Positions 44,601-54,709 are shown, counted from the stretch's first letter. The stretch is 64,000 bases of DNA from M3007 sp038203695 (GCA_038203695.1 JBBRDQ010000001.1:24991-88990), one strand, 5' to 3'. A program made the numbers and translations. The notes: generated from the letters alone by a model not told the origin.

Positions 44601-47600
44601 ATGAAACAATTGAACTTGACCATTTTTGCGCTCCTCTTCCTGGCGGCGTCGGCAATGGCGCAGTCTGCCCGATTGCAAGTCATTCATAATGCCCCCAATC
44701 CTACAGTGGACATCTATGTCAATGGCATTCTGGCTTTTGACGATGTCGCTTTCCGCACGGCTACGCCGTTTTCAACGGTCCCGGCCGGCATTCCGCTTTC
44801 GATAGCCGTTGCGCCCGGCACCAGTACGTCGGTCGCCGATGCGATTGCCACTTTTCCCGTTACGTTCGAAGCCGATAAAACGTATGCAGTTACTGCTTCG
44901 GGCATTGTCGGTGATCTAACCACGCCGTTTACCCTGATTGCGGATGACAAAGCACAGGAGTTTGCCGGTGATCCACTGAAAGTAGATTTAAATGTACTGC
45001 ATGGTGCTCCGGATGCTCCGGCCATCGACGTTGTGGTGCGCACAGGGGCTAAAATCGTTTCCAACCTTTCTTACGGCCAGTTTACGCCGTATTTGCGCGT
45101 CGACCCGGCCGTTTATTATCTGGATATAAAACCGGCGGGCACCAATACGATCGTTGCTACGTACAAAGCCGATCTTACCGGACAAGCCGGGCATGCCTTG
45201 CGCATTTTTGCCAGTGGTTTTCTGGGTGGCGGCGCGCCTGCATTCGGTTTATTCGCGGCCCTGGGTAATGATGGCTCGGTGATTGAACTGCCCCAGACTG
45301 CGGTGGCCAGATTACAGGTGATTCACAACAGCCCTTCGCCCTCGGTAGATATTTACGCCGATACGACTTTGTTGTATGATGATTTAGCATTTCGGACCGC
45401 CAAACCGTTTATTTTTGTGCCGGCCGAACAAAGTATCAACATCGGCGTAGCACTGGATACCAGTACTTCGTCCACCTCTGCATTTGCGAATTTCCCGGTT
45501 ACCTTTGAAAACGGCAAAACGTATGTGGTCATGGCAGCTGGCCTGCTCGGCAGCCCTACCGCACCGTTTACGTTACAGGTTAATGATGGCGCACGGGAAG
45601 TGGCCAGCAACTCCGCCAACGTCGACGTCACTGTATGGCACAGCGCGCCCGGTGCTCCGAACGTGGATGTAGACGCTACTTTCGTGGCAGACAACCTGGT
45701 AGCCAATCTGGCCTACGGTAGTTTCACGCCATACCTCAATCTGGCACCGATCACCTATGATCTGGCGGTTCGCGCTGCCGGCGACGCCAATGTAGTGGCT
45801 TCGTACCGCGCTAATCTGACCCCGCTCGTCAATAAAGCCGTGACGGTTTTTGCCAGCGGCTTTTTGAGTGGCACGCCTAACTTTGGATTATTTGCTGCAT
45901 TGGCTGATGGTACCGTAGTACCACTTGGTATTACACCGACGGCGCGTTTGCAGATTATCCACAATGCCCCCGATCCGACCGTGGATGTATACGTCGATAA
46001 TATGCGGGTACTGGATGATTTTAACTTCCGTACCGCTACGCCATTTCTCACCATTCCCGCTGACCGCGCACTGTCGGTTGGCGTTGCGGCCGGTACCAGT
46101 GTTTCGGTAAACGATGTGATTTTTCCGATACCAGTCACGCTGGAGGCCGGTAAAACCTACGCGGCGTTTGCCTCGGGTATTCCGTTTAATTCCGCTACGC
46201 CCTTTACGATCCTGCTGGATGAAGCGCGCGAATCATCTAGTACGCCCGGTAAAGTCGAATTTGCTACGCTGCATGGTGCCCCAGGCGCTCCAAATGTCGA
46301 CGTAGCGGTCGTGGGTGTCGGTACGATTATCAGCAATCTGACTTACACAGAATTCGCACCTTATATAGCGGTGGATCCGGCCAATTACCAGATACAGGTT
46401 AAAGTCGCCGCCTCCGGTGCCGTGGTCGCCACTTATCAGGTCGATCTGAGTACGCTTGGCGGTGGAGCCGCCCGGGTCTTTGCCAGTGGAATCGTCAATG
46501 GAACCCCTGCTTTCGGTTTGTATGCCGCTTTGCCCGACGGAACAGTGATTGAGTTCCCAGTAGCACCACCACCGCCAACGACCCGCGTACAATTGATTCA
46601 CAATGCAATTGCGCCGACAGTGGATATTTATGCCGACGGCGTTTTGCTGCTGGATGATTTTTCCTATCGTTCCGCTACGCCTTTTATTGATCTTCCGGCA
46701 GGTGTAGCCATTTCTATTGCCGTAGCGCCTGGTACCAGTACATCCGTAGCGGACGCGCTGGCTACGTTCCCGGTTACGTTTACGGAAAATAAAAAATACA
46801 TCGTCACCGCTTCCGGCGTATTGGGCGATCTGCTTACGCCGTTCACCCTGATTGCCAACGATGCCGCACAGGAAAGTGCTGTAGTGCCATCCAAGGTGGA
46901 TATCGCCGTTTTGCACGGCGCTACCAATGCGCCGGCCATCGATATCGACGCGGTATTTGATGCCAATGATATTATTACGAACCTTGCTTATGGCAATTTC
47001 ACGGCTTACCTGGGTCTCGATCCGAAAGTCTACGACCTGACTGTGCGTGTTGCCGGTACCCCCAATGTGGTGGTTACCTATCGCGCCGACCTGAGCGGAC
47101 TGACTGGTGGCGCTGCGTACGTATTTGCCAGCGGCCTGGTGAATGGCACGCCTGGTTTTGGTTTGTTTGCAGCCCTGCCCAATGGCACTGTGGTAGAATT
47201 ACCCATTACCCCATTTTCACGGGTACAAGTCATTCACAATTCACCAAGCCCGACCGTCGATGTGTATGCTGGTAACACCCTGCTGCTCGACAATTTTGTT
47301 TTCCGTACTGCCACACCGTTTGTCAGTATCCCGGCGGACCGCGATATTGTGATCGGCGTAGCGCTGGCTAACAGCACTTCTTCGAGCGATACGCTGGTCG
47401 GTTTTCCGGTCAATTTTTCCAGTACAAAAAATTATACCGTATTTGCCAATGGCATCGTAGGCAACATCGCCACGCCGTTTACGCTGGCGGTAAATGATAA
47501 TGCCCGCGAAACATCTGCCAGCGGTACAGTAGCCGTGTCGGCTTTCCATGGATCACCCGGAGCGCCGGCAGTGGATATTGTAGAGCGTCTGGCCGGTCCG

Positions 47601-49394
47601 CTGGTTAGCAACCTGGCTTTCGGTCAATATTCTCCTTACCTCACGCTTCCGCTTGATGAGTATTTTTTAGATGTAAAAGCGGCCGGTTCATCGGCTATTA
47701 TTGCCACGTACCTGGCTGACCTAACGGACCTGAATGCGCAGGCAATCCGGGTTTTTGCCAGCGGTATTGTCGGCGGAACACCGGCATTTGGACTGTTTGC
47801 GGTCCTGCCGACCGGTGAAGTGATCGAACTGCCGAATACCCCGGTAGCGCGGGTGCAGATCATTCACAATGCGCCTTCACCGACGGTAGACGTGTATGCT
47901 TTTGGCGAGCCGTTCCTCGATGATTTTGAATTCCGTACGGCGACTGAATTTTTCTATCTGCCGGCAGGCGTACAGATACCGCTGGCTATTGCCCCCGGCA
48001 ACAGTACGTCGGCGGCTGATGCGATTGTTACCATCCCGGTTACTTTTGAAAATGGCAAAACGTACGTCGTGGTCGCAAGTGGTCTGGTAGGCGGAACGCC
48101 TGGTTTTGAACTGATTGTCAATGATGCCGCCCGCGAGCGAGCGGTTGATCCGTCTAAAATAGAACTGGCCGTGTTGCATGGCGGTGTCGATGCACCAGCC
48201 GTAAACCTGCAAACGTACCCTGATGCAGCACCGGTGCTGAACAACCTGCAATACGGTGATTTTTCAGCCTATTTACCGATTGACCCCGATGTTTTATTGT
48301 TGGAAATAGTTCCGAATGCTGCGCCACGTGCCAGTGTAGGGATCTGGGGGGGCGATTTTTCCGGAATTCCCGGAGAAGCGGCGACTGTTTTTGCCTCCGG
48401 TAAACTGGCCGACGGTTCGTTCGATCTGTATATTACCCTGGCCGATGGACTTACCTTTCCTTTGCCGTCTTTTGCGCGGGTGCAAGTGATCCACAATTCT
48501 CCGTCGCCCGATGTGGATTTGTACGTAGATGATCAGTTGGCACTGCCTGATTTCGAATTCCGTACAGCTACCAACGTCGGTCTTTTCCCGGCACGGACTG
48601 CCCTCACGCTTTCAGTAGCGCCAGCCGGCAGTAGTTCGGTGGCCGATGCTATTTTTTCCCTGCCAATTACCGGATTGGAAACAGCCCAATCGTACGTGAT
48701 CGTCGCGGCTGGCGTAGTAGGCAATGCGACTACACCGTTTAACCTATACGTTAATGCGAACAGCCGTTTCCGCTCGCTGAGTGCGACCAATTTTGAACTC
48801 AATCTGTTTCATGGCGCACCGGACGCACCGGAAATTGATGTGCAATTGTTCAACGGCCCGGTCATTATCGATAACCTGGCGTTCGGCGAATTTTCCAACT
48901 ATCTCTCCGTGCCGCCAAGTGAGTATTTCATCTCCGTAACCCCTTCCAATGACAATACGACGGTCGTGAAAAGTTATATCGCTGACGCAGCCCCGCTGGG
49001 TGGCCAAGTGGTGACACTCTTCGCATCCGGTTATCTGGACGGCGCTGCGGGACCTTCTTTTGGCGTATGGGTCGCACAGGGTGATGGGGAGACCTATCCA
49101 TTGCCAGAATATGTGTCTACCAATGAGTTAAATGGCAAATTGAATGCGCTGCGCCTGGCACCGAACCCGGCAGATGCCTTTTTAAACGTGCAGTTTGACC
49201 TGGACGGATCTGAAGCGCTGCTGTATACGGTACGCGATATTGCCGGCCGCGTGTTACAAACCGGCGATTTCGGGACCGTCAGTGGCAAGTTTAATACCAC
49301 CTTGTCCACCGCGTCCTTCTCTGCGGGTATGTATCAACTGGAGATCGTCTCGGATGCGGGAGTACAGGTGACGAAATTTGTAGTGCAGCATTAA
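44601..49394 (+). CDS. Giant surface protein of seven DUF4397 double repeats with T9SS sorting domain
   Basis: 1597 residues, signal peptide LTIFALLFLAASAMAQS. Seven units of about 210 residues start near residues 24, 235, 448, 661, 873, 1083 and 1292, each with R-(L/V)-Q-(V/I)-I-H-N-(A/S)-P-x-P-(T/S)-V-D-(I/V)-Y. Each unit has a second half starting LHGAPDAPAIDV or similar, and a closing VFASGFLSG/GLFAALxDG strand, so about fourteen DUF4397 half-domains follow each other. The C-terminus (LNALRLAPNPADAFLNVQF to KFVVQH) is a T9SS sorting domain. The repeats are diverged, not nearly identical, so expansion is old. DUF4397 function is unknown; length and export suggest an adhesin or structural filament. 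A terminator follows at 49469. Confidence 0.87.
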   Translation: MKQLNLTIFALLFLAASAMAQSARLQVIHNAPNPTVDIYVNGILAFDDVAFRTATPFSTVPAGIPLSIAVAPGTSTSVADAIATFPVTFEADKTYAVTASGIVGDLTTPFTLIADDKAQEFAGDPLKVDLNVLHGAPDAPAIDVVVRTGAKIVSNLSYGQFTPYLRVDPAVYYLDIKPAGTNTIVATYKADLTGQAGHALRIFASGFLGGGAPAFGLFAALGNDGSVIELPQTAVARLQVIHNSPSPSVDIYADTTLLYDDLAFRTAKPFIFVPAEQSINIGVALDTSTSSTSAFANFPVTFENGKTYVVMAAGLLGSPTAPFTLQVNDGAREVASNSANVDVTVWHSAPGAPNVDVDATFVADNLVANLAYGSFTPYLNLAPITYDLAVRAAGDANVVASYRANLTPLVNKAVTVFASGFLSGTPNFGLFAALADGTVVPLGITPTARLQIIHNAPDPTVDVYVDNMRVLDDFNFRTATPFLTIPADRALSVGVAAGTSVSVNDVIFPIPVTLEAGKTYAAFASGIPFNSATPFTILLDEARESSSTPGKVEFATLHGAPGAPNVDVAVVGVGTIISNLTYTEFAPYIAVDPANYQIQVKVAASGAVVATYQVDLSTLGGGAARVFASGIVNGTPAFGLYAALPDGTVIEFPVAPPPPTTRVQLIHNAIAPTVDIYADGVLLLDDFSYRSATPFIDLPAGVAISIAVAPGTSTSVADALATFPVTFTENKKYIVTASGVLGDLLTPFTLIANDAAQESAVVPSKVDIAVLHGATNAPAIDIDAVFDANDIITNLAYGNFTAYLGLDPKVYDLTVRVAGTPNVVVTYRADLSGLTGGAAYVFASGLVNGTPGFGLFAALPNGTVVELPITPFSRVQVIHNSPSPTVDVYAGNTLLLDNFVFRTATPFVSIPADRDIVIGVALANSTSSSDTLVGFPVNFSSTKNYTVFANGIVGNIATPFTLAVNDNARETSASGTVAVSAFHGSPGAPAVDIVERLAGPLVSNLAFGQYSPYLTLPLDEYFLDVKAAGSSAIIATYLADLTDLNAQAIRVFASGIVGGTPAFGLFAVLPTGEVIELPNTPVARVQIIHNAPSPTVDVYAFGEPFLDDFEFRTATEFFYLPAGVQIPLAIAPGNSTSAADAIVTIPVTFENGKTYVVVASGLVGGTPGFELIVNDAARERAVDPSKIELAVLHGGVDAPAVNLQTYPDAAPVLNNLQYGDFSAYLPIDPDVLLLEIVPNAAPRASVGIWGGDFSGIPGEAATVFASGKLADGSFDLYITLADGLTFPLPSFARVQVIHNSPSPDVDLYVDDQLALPDFEFRTATNVGLFPARTALTLSVAPAGSSSVADAIFSLPITGLETAQSYVIVAAGVVGNATTPFNLYVNANSRFRSLSATNFELNLFHGAPDAPEIDVQLFNGPVIIDNLAFGEFSNYLSVPPSEYFISVTPSNDNTTVVKSYIADAAPLGGQVVTLFASGYLDGAAGPSFGVWVAQGDGETYPLPEYVSTNELNGKLNALRLAPNPADAFLNVQFDLDGSEALLYTVRDIAGRVLQTGDFGTVSGKFNTTLSTASFSAGMYQLEIVSDAGVQVTKFVVQH

Positions 49395-49468
49395 AATTAA
49401 AATAGCGGATTGGAGGTGAATGGAATTTTGACATCGTTCCTAATACATTCGCGCTATATTCTTTACGT

Positions 49469-49514
49469 AAACAGCACGCGCCGGAGTAACCGCCGGCACG
49501 TGCTGTTTCTTTTT
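49469..49514 (+). terminator. Intrinsic terminator of the DUF4397 gene
   Basis: Arms AAACAGCACGCGCCGG (49469-49484) and CCGGCACGTGCTGTTT (49493-49508) pair over 16 positions with one G-T, and CTTTTT follows. Confidence 0.75.
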
Positions 49515-49525
49515 AGAATAAAGCG

Positions 49526-49533
49526 TACTTTTG
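49526..49533 (+). promoter_or_regulatory. -7 element TACTTTTG
   Basis: Exact TAnnTTTG match 28 nt before the ATG at 49562 and just after the preceding terminator. Confidence 0.5.
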
Positions 49534-49561
49534 CGGATCATTTACTGTAAAACACACCACC

Positions 49562-50068
49562 ATGATTCGCTCCCTGTTGAAAATCGGTTTCATCCTCGTG
49601 ATTGGCATTTTGATTTATAATTATTTCAAAGGAACTCCGGAGGAACAAGCCACTTCTGAAAAGATATTTGGCCAAGCGCGCTCTTTAGTGGGTTCGGTCG
49701 GTCAAATGATCAGTTCGGAAAAACAAAAGTTCGATGCCGGTAAATACGACGCCGCACTGGATAAACTGGGCGGCGCATATCGCACCATCCGCAACCAGGC
49801 CGGTAAAGTGGATGATAAATTGATGACTCGACTCGACGAACTCGAACAGCGCCGGTTGAAACTGGAAACGGAATTGAGTGAGATCAATAAAGCCGATCAA
49901 TCTGCGGCTACTCCGCCCCCCAAAGGCGCAAAAATCGACCCTAAAACCAAACAGACCATCGGTGCCAAAGTCGTAGACCAGGAAATCCGCAAACAGCAGT
50001 TGCAGCAAAAACTGCAACAACTGATTGATGATTCGGACAAACTGATGCAGCAGGGCGCACAAAAATAA
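49562..50068 (+). CDS. Membrane-anchored coiled-coil protein, unknown function
   Basis: 168 residues. One N-terminal membrane helix (IGFILVIGILIYNYF, residues 8-22) is followed by a largely helical, Lys/Glu-rich body. It has two likely coiled coils (KLMTRLDELEQRRLKLETEL and DQEIRKQQLQQKLQQLIDDS) separated by a proline-rich linker (TPPPKGAKIDPKTKQ). No enzyme motif or known family is recognised. It has its own -7 element and precedes the FAD dehydrogenase gene by 158 nt. Confidence 0.65.
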   Translation: MIRSLLKIGFILVIGILIYNYFKGTPEEQATSEKIFGQARSLVGSVGQMISSEKQKFDAGKYDAALDKLGGAYRTIRNQAGKVDDKLMTRLDELEQRRLKLETELSEINKADQSAATPPPKGAKIDPKTKQTIGAKVVDQEIRKQQLQQKLQQLIDDSDKLMQQGAQK

Positions 50069-50226
50069 ATTTTACAATACCGGATTTTACCACCTGGTGT
50101 CGATAGCGGTTTCACCTGGATGACATAGTTTTTATCATCAATCTTCTCGGTGAACTCGGTGAAACTTCTCGGCCTGCTATGGGGTAAAAAAACACTTTTT
50201 CCGATAAATACGGAACCTAACCATCT

Positions 50227-51813
50227 ATGCCACAATTAGTTGAACTCGTCGTGTTGCCCGAAGAGCGCTCCGACGAAGCATTATTGCGCCAGCGAGCCGC
50301 CCGGCAGACGGGCCTTCGCCCGGATCAGATCAGTCACCTGGAAATTCTGAAAGCGTCGCTTGATGCACGCTCCCGGCAGCCGGTGTACCGCATTCGCGCC
50401 GAGGTATTTGGGCCGGGTGAAATATTTGTCCCCGAGCCGGCTGTCCTTGCCGGTTTTGGCCCGGTCGATAGCCGCAGAAAAGTCATCATTGTCGGCGCGG
50501 GTCCGGCCGGTTATTTCGCCGCGCTTGAATTATTGGAACGCGGCATCCAGCCCATCGTGCTCGACCGCGGTAAAGATGCGCAGATGCGTCGCCGCGACCT
50601 GCGTGCCATCCAGCAGTTTGGTACGGTCAATCCACACTCCAACTATTGCTTTGGCGAAGGCGGTGCTGGCACGTATTCCGACGGTAAACTGTACACCCGG
50701 TCCGTCAAACGCGGCAGTATTCAGAAGGCCCTGCAATTGCTGGTCGAACACGGTGCCAAATCCGATATTCTCAGTGAAGCGCATCCGCATATCGGTTCCA
50801 ATAAACTGCCGGGGGTGGTGCAAAACATCCGTGCAACGATCCTGCAATACGGTGGCGAGGTGCATTTTGGGCAGTTAGTGACCGATTTTATCCTCAAAGA
50901 TGGCCGCATGGAAGGCGTCATTACGGAGGATGTTTCGGCGTATGACACCAACAACCCAGCAAATCCCGGGGTGAGCAGAGAATGGCTCGCTGAGGCTGTT
51001 ATTCTTGCCACCGGCCACTCCGCGCGCGATATTTACCGGCTGCTGCACCGCAAAAATATCCGTATCGAGGCTAAACCTTTTGCACTGGGCGTGCGCGTAG
51101 AACATCCGCAACCCTTGATCGATAACATCCAATACAAACAAAACCAGCGTTCCGATGCCTTGCCGGCCGCCAGTTACAGCCTGGTTTGCCAGGTAGGCGG
51201 ACGGGGCGTATTCTCGTTCTGTATGTGCCCGGGCGGTTTGATCGTGCCGGCGGCTACTGCTCCCGGCGAGATTGTGATGAACGGCATGAGCATGAGCCGT
51301 CGCGATTCGCCGTTTGCCAATTCAGGGATGGTGACCGCGATAGAGCCGGAAGACCTGCAACCCTGGGCCAAACACGGCGTTTTTGCCGCCATGGCCCTGC
51401 AGAGTGAAGTAGAGCACAATCTCTTCGCGGCCGGCGATGGTAGCCAGAAAGGCCCGGCGCTGCGTTTACCCGATTTTATTAAAGGTAAACTATCGCGCGA
51501 CTTACCGGCCTCCTCCTATATCCCCGGCCTGTGCGCTGCGCCCTTATACGACATCCTGCCAGATTTCATTTATCAGCGGCTGCGCGCCGGTCTCGCGGAA
51601 TTTGGCAAACAGATGCGCGGATTTTACACCGAAGAGGCTACCGTTGTTGCGACCGAAAGCCGCACCAGCTCCCCGGTGCGGATTCCCCGCGACCCCGTTA
51701 CGCTGATGCACCCGGACGTTATCGGACTTTACCCCTGTGGTGAAGGTGCCGGTTATGCGGGCGGTATTATTTCCGCCGCCATGGATGGGCAAAAAGTCGC
51801 AAGACTCATTTAA
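50227..51813 (+). CDS. NAD(P)/FAD-dependent dehydrogenase (COG2509 type)
   Basis: 528 residues. An N-terminal 80-residue domain (LVELVVLPEERSDEA, ALLRQRAARQTG) precedes the dinucleotide-binding VIIVGAGPAGYFAALELLER and PIVLDRGKDAQMRRRDL. Other segments are NYCFGEGGAGTYSDGKLYTR, VILATGHSARDIY and, at the C-terminus, GLYPCGEGAGYAGGIISAAM. This is the uncharacterised FAD-dependent dehydrogenase family related to BaiN/HI0933-like and geranylgeranyl reductase-type flavoproteins; the substrate is unknown. The stop codon coincides with the first bases of the AATTACG heptad arm. Confidence 0.85.
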   Translation: MPQLVELVVLPEERSDEALLRQRAARQTGLRPDQISHLEILKASLDARSRQPVYRIRAEVFGPGEIFVPEPAVLAGFGPVDSRRKVIIVGAGPAGYFAALELLERGIQPIVLDRGKDAQMRRRDLRAIQQFGTVNPHSNYCFGEGGAGTYSDGKLYTRSVKRGSIQKALQLLVEHGAKSDILSEAHPHIGSNKLPGVVQNIRATILQYGGEVHFGQLVTDFILKDGRMEGVITEDVSAYDTNNPANPGVSREWLAEAVILATGHSARDIYRLLHRKNIRIEAKPFALGVRVEHPQPLIDNIQYKQNQRSDALPAASYSLVCQVGGRGVFSFCMCPGGLIVPAATAPGEIVMNGMSMSRRDSPFANSGMVTAIEPEDLQPWAKHGVFAAMALQSEVEHNLFAAGDGSQKGPALRLPDFIKGKLSRDLPASSYIPGLCAAPLYDILPDFIYQRLRAGLAEFGKQMRGFYTEEATVVATESRTSSPVRIPRDPVTLMHPDVIGLYPCGEGAGYAGGIISAAMDGQKVARLI

Positions 51814-51909
51814 ATTACGAATTACGAATTACGAATTACGTTTAGTAAATGTTTGATTTTCAGATTTTTAACCCTCAAAATCGTAATTCGTAATTTTTAA
51901 TTCGTAATT
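51813..51909. repeat. Inverted pair of AATTACG heptad arms
   Basis: Left arm: four perfect AATTACG units (51813-51840), overlapping the last base of the upstream stop codon. Core of 41 bp. Right arm on the reverse strand: CGTAATT, CGTAATT, TTTAATT, CGTAATT (51882-51909), ending 5 nt before the stop of the convergent gene. The layout is the same as the TTAAYGG elements at 7818-7898 and 40857-41021, but the sequence is unrelated. Confidence 0.7.
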
Positions 51910-51914
51910 AATTT

Positions 51915-52289
51915 TCAAACTTCTTTGTCGGCAGACGGCGGGTTTTTGCGTTCGTATAAATATGCCGCCAGCATACCGATACCACCGCCTACGGCGATGA
52001 AACCGAAGAAAACGCCCGTTTTATCGCTTCCCTGCCAGTTCATGGCGTTGCTGATAAACAGGGCCAGCAACAGACCGATACCGGCACCGATAAACAGCAA
52101 ACTATCTTTGAGCGTGCGGGATGGATCGAGTTCGCGACGTTTGCGGCGTTTGCCTTCGGCAGGGTTCATGCCTTGGGCGATCATGGACATGTTTTCCCGG
52201 TTTTCCAGATAGCGAAGTCCAAAAATCATAATAAAAACACTAATTGGGCAAATGCCAAAGATGAAAATGATTGCCAGGCTGTTTTCCAT
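51915..52289 (-). CDS. Small membrane protein (DUF6249-like)
   Basis: 124 residues from ATG 52289 (MENSLAIIFIFGICPISVFI); the frame extends upstream without a good start. Three helices are visible: AIIFIFGICPISVFIMIFGL, SLLFIGAGIGLLLALFI and VFFGFIAVGGGIGMLAAYLY. Between the first and second lies a cytosolic basic stretch (MNPAEGKRRKRRELDPSRTL), the typical arrangement of DUF6249 small membrane proteins of Bacteroidota. The function is unknown. The gene is convergent with the FAD dehydrogenase gene across the AATTACG element. Confidence 0.65.
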   Translation of the reverse strand: MENSLAIIFIFGICPISVFIMIFGLRYLENRENMSMIAQGMNPAEGKRRKRRELDPSRTLKDSLLFIGAGIGLLLALFISNAMNWQGSDKTGVFFGFIAVGGGIGMLAAYLYERKNPPSADKEV

Positions 52290-52381
52290 AGTTGTTGAAT
52301 TTTTTTGTGATAAAGGTGATTCTCGTTTTATTGATACCACCTAGACAGCACGGTTGGAAAACAGGTTACAGGCAACGTAGA

Positions 52382-53314
52382 TTATTTCACTTCGGGCAGA
52401 AATATCTCCGCCATCATACAACGCGCGCTGCCGCCGCCGAACTTCTCAATCGTATCGATCGGACTGTGCAATAGTTGGGTATGACCTTCCAGTTGCTTAA
52501 TCTGTGCGGGGGTCAGGGCGCGGTACGCCTGCGACGACATCACGAGTATCGTTTTGCCGGCGGTATTGCGCACCTGTAACATATTGCCGGCAAAAGCATT
52601 CATTTGCGCCAGCGAAATAGGGATAATTTCCTTGTCGGTCGTACGAAACTGCTGCTCGAGTTGTGCGCGCTCCCTGGCGTCGCGTATCGTATCCATACAG
52701 ATCACCACAAAGGTTTCACCCAGTGCCATCATTACATTGGTGTGGTAGATATCCTGTCCCTTGTCGTCGACGCTGTGAAACACAACGGGTTGGTACCCAA
52801 TTTCTTCACAGAGGTCCTGTAAGAGTTCGTTATCGGTGCGGGGGCTCAGGCAAGCGTAGGCGAGGCGGTGCTGGTGATCGAAAATAATGCTGCCGGTGCC
52901 TTCCAGATAGCGGTCTCGTTTTTCATTAAATTCCAAATTCACGCGCTTTTCCGAGTGAAAGCCCTGCTGCAAGACCGTGTCGATCACCTTTCTCCGGCGT
53001 TCAGTTCGACGGGTGGCGGCAAACATCGGATAGGTAATAACCATCCCTTCCTGGTGAAAAGTAATCCAATTGTTGGGGAATACAGCATCTGGTTTGATCG
53101 GTTTTGCCGAATCTTTGGCGACGATCACATGCACACCGGCTGCGCGCAGTTGTTCCACAAATCCATCGAATTCTTTCCTGGCGATATTTGATAGTTCACC
53201 CGGATCAAGTTGTCCATCGCGGCTTTGAAAAGCATTGTTGGCAGCAGTCTCTTCGTTGAAGGCAAAATTGGCAGGGCGCACCATAAGAATATGAGCGGTA
53301 GTTTGATGACGCAT
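52382..53314 (-). CDS. ctlX: Citrulline utilization hydrolase CtlX-like, guanidino-group modifying family
   Basis: 310 residues. It starts RHQTTAHILMVRPANFAFNE and includes FPNNWITFHQEGMVITYPM, LEGTGSIIFDHQHRLAYACL (acidic ligand), GQDIYHTNVMMALGETFVVI (catalytic His region) and, at the end, FGGGSARCMMAEIFLP with the nucleophilic Cys. This is the CtlX branch of the arginine deiminase/amidinotransferase superfamily, proposed to hydrolyse citrulline to ornithine and carbamate-level products in Bacteroidota. No arginine or citrulline pathway gene is adjacent. Start ATG 53314. Confidence 0.85.
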   Translation of the reverse strand: MRHQTTAHILMVRPANFAFNEETAANNAFQSRDGQLDPGELSNIARKEFDGFVEQLRAAGVHVIVAKDSAKPIKPDAVFPNNWITFHQEGMVITYPMFAATRRTERRRKVIDTVLQQGFHSEKRVNLEFNEKRDRYLEGTGSIIFDHQHRLAYACLSPRTDNELLQDLCEEIGYQPVVFHSVDDKGQDIYHTNVMMALGETFVVICMDTIRDARERAQLEQQFRTTDKEIIPISLAQMNAFAGNMLQVRNTAGKTILVMSSQAYRALTPAQIKQLEGHTQLLHSPIDTIEKFGGGSARCMMAEIFLPEVK

Positions 53315-53533
53315 AGGATGTTTTAATTTTCAAATTTTAATTGGCTACGGGCTGGAAGCGGGTATAGGCGATATTAGTTTGGGCACTGCCTGAATCCACT
53401 TGTTTGTTTCAGGGGGCAAAACAAAGAAAGTTTACCGACCCGGGAAACGACCGTTTGCATTTAAAAGATTTAAAAATGCAATAATGCTAATTTTAAGCGG
53501 CTAAAGTATCAATTTTGCCCGCCTGTTCCTGTT

Positions 53534-53561
53534 GATAATTCGTAATTTTTAATTCGTAATT
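53534..53561. repeat. Single heptad arm, AATTACG family
   Basis: GATAATT, CGTAATT, TTTAATT, CGTAATT; it shares 25 consecutive bases with the right arm at 51885-51909 and ends 5 nt before the ATG at 53567. Confidence 0.65.
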
Positions 53562-53566
53562 GATCC

Positions 53567-54709
53567 ATGCGTCGCTATTGCCGCAATTGTTATCATCCCA
53601 TGCCGTACAAGGCGAAGTTTTGTGCGCACTGCGGACAAAGAGATTCCGATGGCAGAACGACCATGCGCGGATTGCTGGGCAAGTTGTGGGATACGACCTT
53701 TCACCTGGAAAGTAAATTTGTGCGCTCCTGCTGGCATTTGTTTATTCCGGGTAAAGTAGTAACGGAGTTTTTCAAAGGCAAACTGGGGCGCTACCCACAC
53801 CCGCTGCGTTTTTATGCGATTGTAGCGTTCTTTTTTCTGTTTATGGTGAATTATACCCTAAAAAATCAGGAAGACGAATCTTCCAAGAAAGATGTGGGCG
53901 TTCACTTCACCGGCGACAGTACCAATACGAATATCAAAATCAATTTGGGCGGGAAGCGATTGTACGAGGCGGGTAAACACTATGCCATTATTCAGCAAAT
54001 GCGGGAACACTATGACTCGCTGCCGCTGCACTTGCGCACGCCGCAGGCAAATGTTGCTTTTGATAGTGTGTTGCACCAAATGTCGACCGATTGGCAGACT
54101 AAGGATATGGTAAAGGGTATTTTTACCGACGGCGACACCGCTACCGCTAACGTACTGAAAGGATTAGACACCGTTCCGCTGAGTCTTGGGTTTCATACGG
54201 TGCGGGTCAAATTGATCGATATTTTTAAATACGAACCAGACGAAATCATACAGCGGTATCACCTGACTGACTGGAAGTCACAAGTGGTAGTACGTCAGGG
54301 TATTAAAAGCATTAAAGACCCCACCGTGCTGGTGCATGCATACCTCGGCAGTCTTACCTGGGTGATCCTGGCATTGGCGACGATTATGGCTGGATTGCTC
54401 AGGCTGCTTTATTGGCGGCAGCGCCGCTATTATGTGGAGCATTTCCTGTTTATACTGCACCACCACAGTGCAATCATGCTGGCATTCACTATCTTGTTGA
54501 TTATCAATTCTTTTGCCAAATTATGGCCAGGCGTTTGGGTTTTGGTGGCGGCCTGGTTTATGATAGAGCCTTTTTTCGCGATGCGGCGTTTTTACAAACA
54601 ATCGTTGCTGAAGACTTTTATCAAGTTCAATATTTTTAGTTTTGTCCATGCTATCACGCTCGTACTGCTTTTTGTCGCTGGATTATTCATCGTAATTGTG
54701 ATGTTTTAG
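53567..54709 (+). CDS. DUF3667 membrane protein with zinc ribbon (first of two)
   Basis: 380 residues. N-terminal zinc-ribbon CRNCYHPMPYKAKFCAHCGQ (two CxxC pairs), then a conserved amphipathic stretch TFHLESKFVRSCWHLFIPG and YPHPLRFYAIVAFFFLFMV (first helix). A soluble middle of about 190 residues follows, then three to four C-terminal helices (LGSLTWVILALATIMAGLL, HHHSAIMLAFTILLIINSF and others). This is the DUF3667 layout; the family is abundant in Bacteroidota and of unknown function. The start lies directly behind a heptad arm. The second paralogue follows 70 nt downstream. Confidence 0.8.
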   Translation: MRRYCRNCYHPMPYKAKFCAHCGQRDSDGRTTMRGLLGKLWDTTFHLESKFVRSCWHLFIPGKVVTEFFKGKLGRYPHPLRFYAIVAFFFLFMVNYTLKNQEDESSKKDVGVHFTGDSTNTNIKINLGGKRLYEAGKHYAIIQQMREHYDSLPLHLRTPQANVAFDSVLHQMSTDWQTKDMVKGIFTDGDTATANVLKGLDTVPLSLGFHTVRVKLIDIFKYEPDEIIQRYHLTDWKSQVVVRQGIKSIKDPTVLVHAYLGSLTWVILALATIMAGLLRLLYWRQRRYYVEHFLFILHHHSAIMLAFTILLIINSFAKLWPGVWVLVAAWFMIEPFFAMRRFYKQSLLKTFIKFNIFSFVHAITLVLLFVAGLFIVIVMF

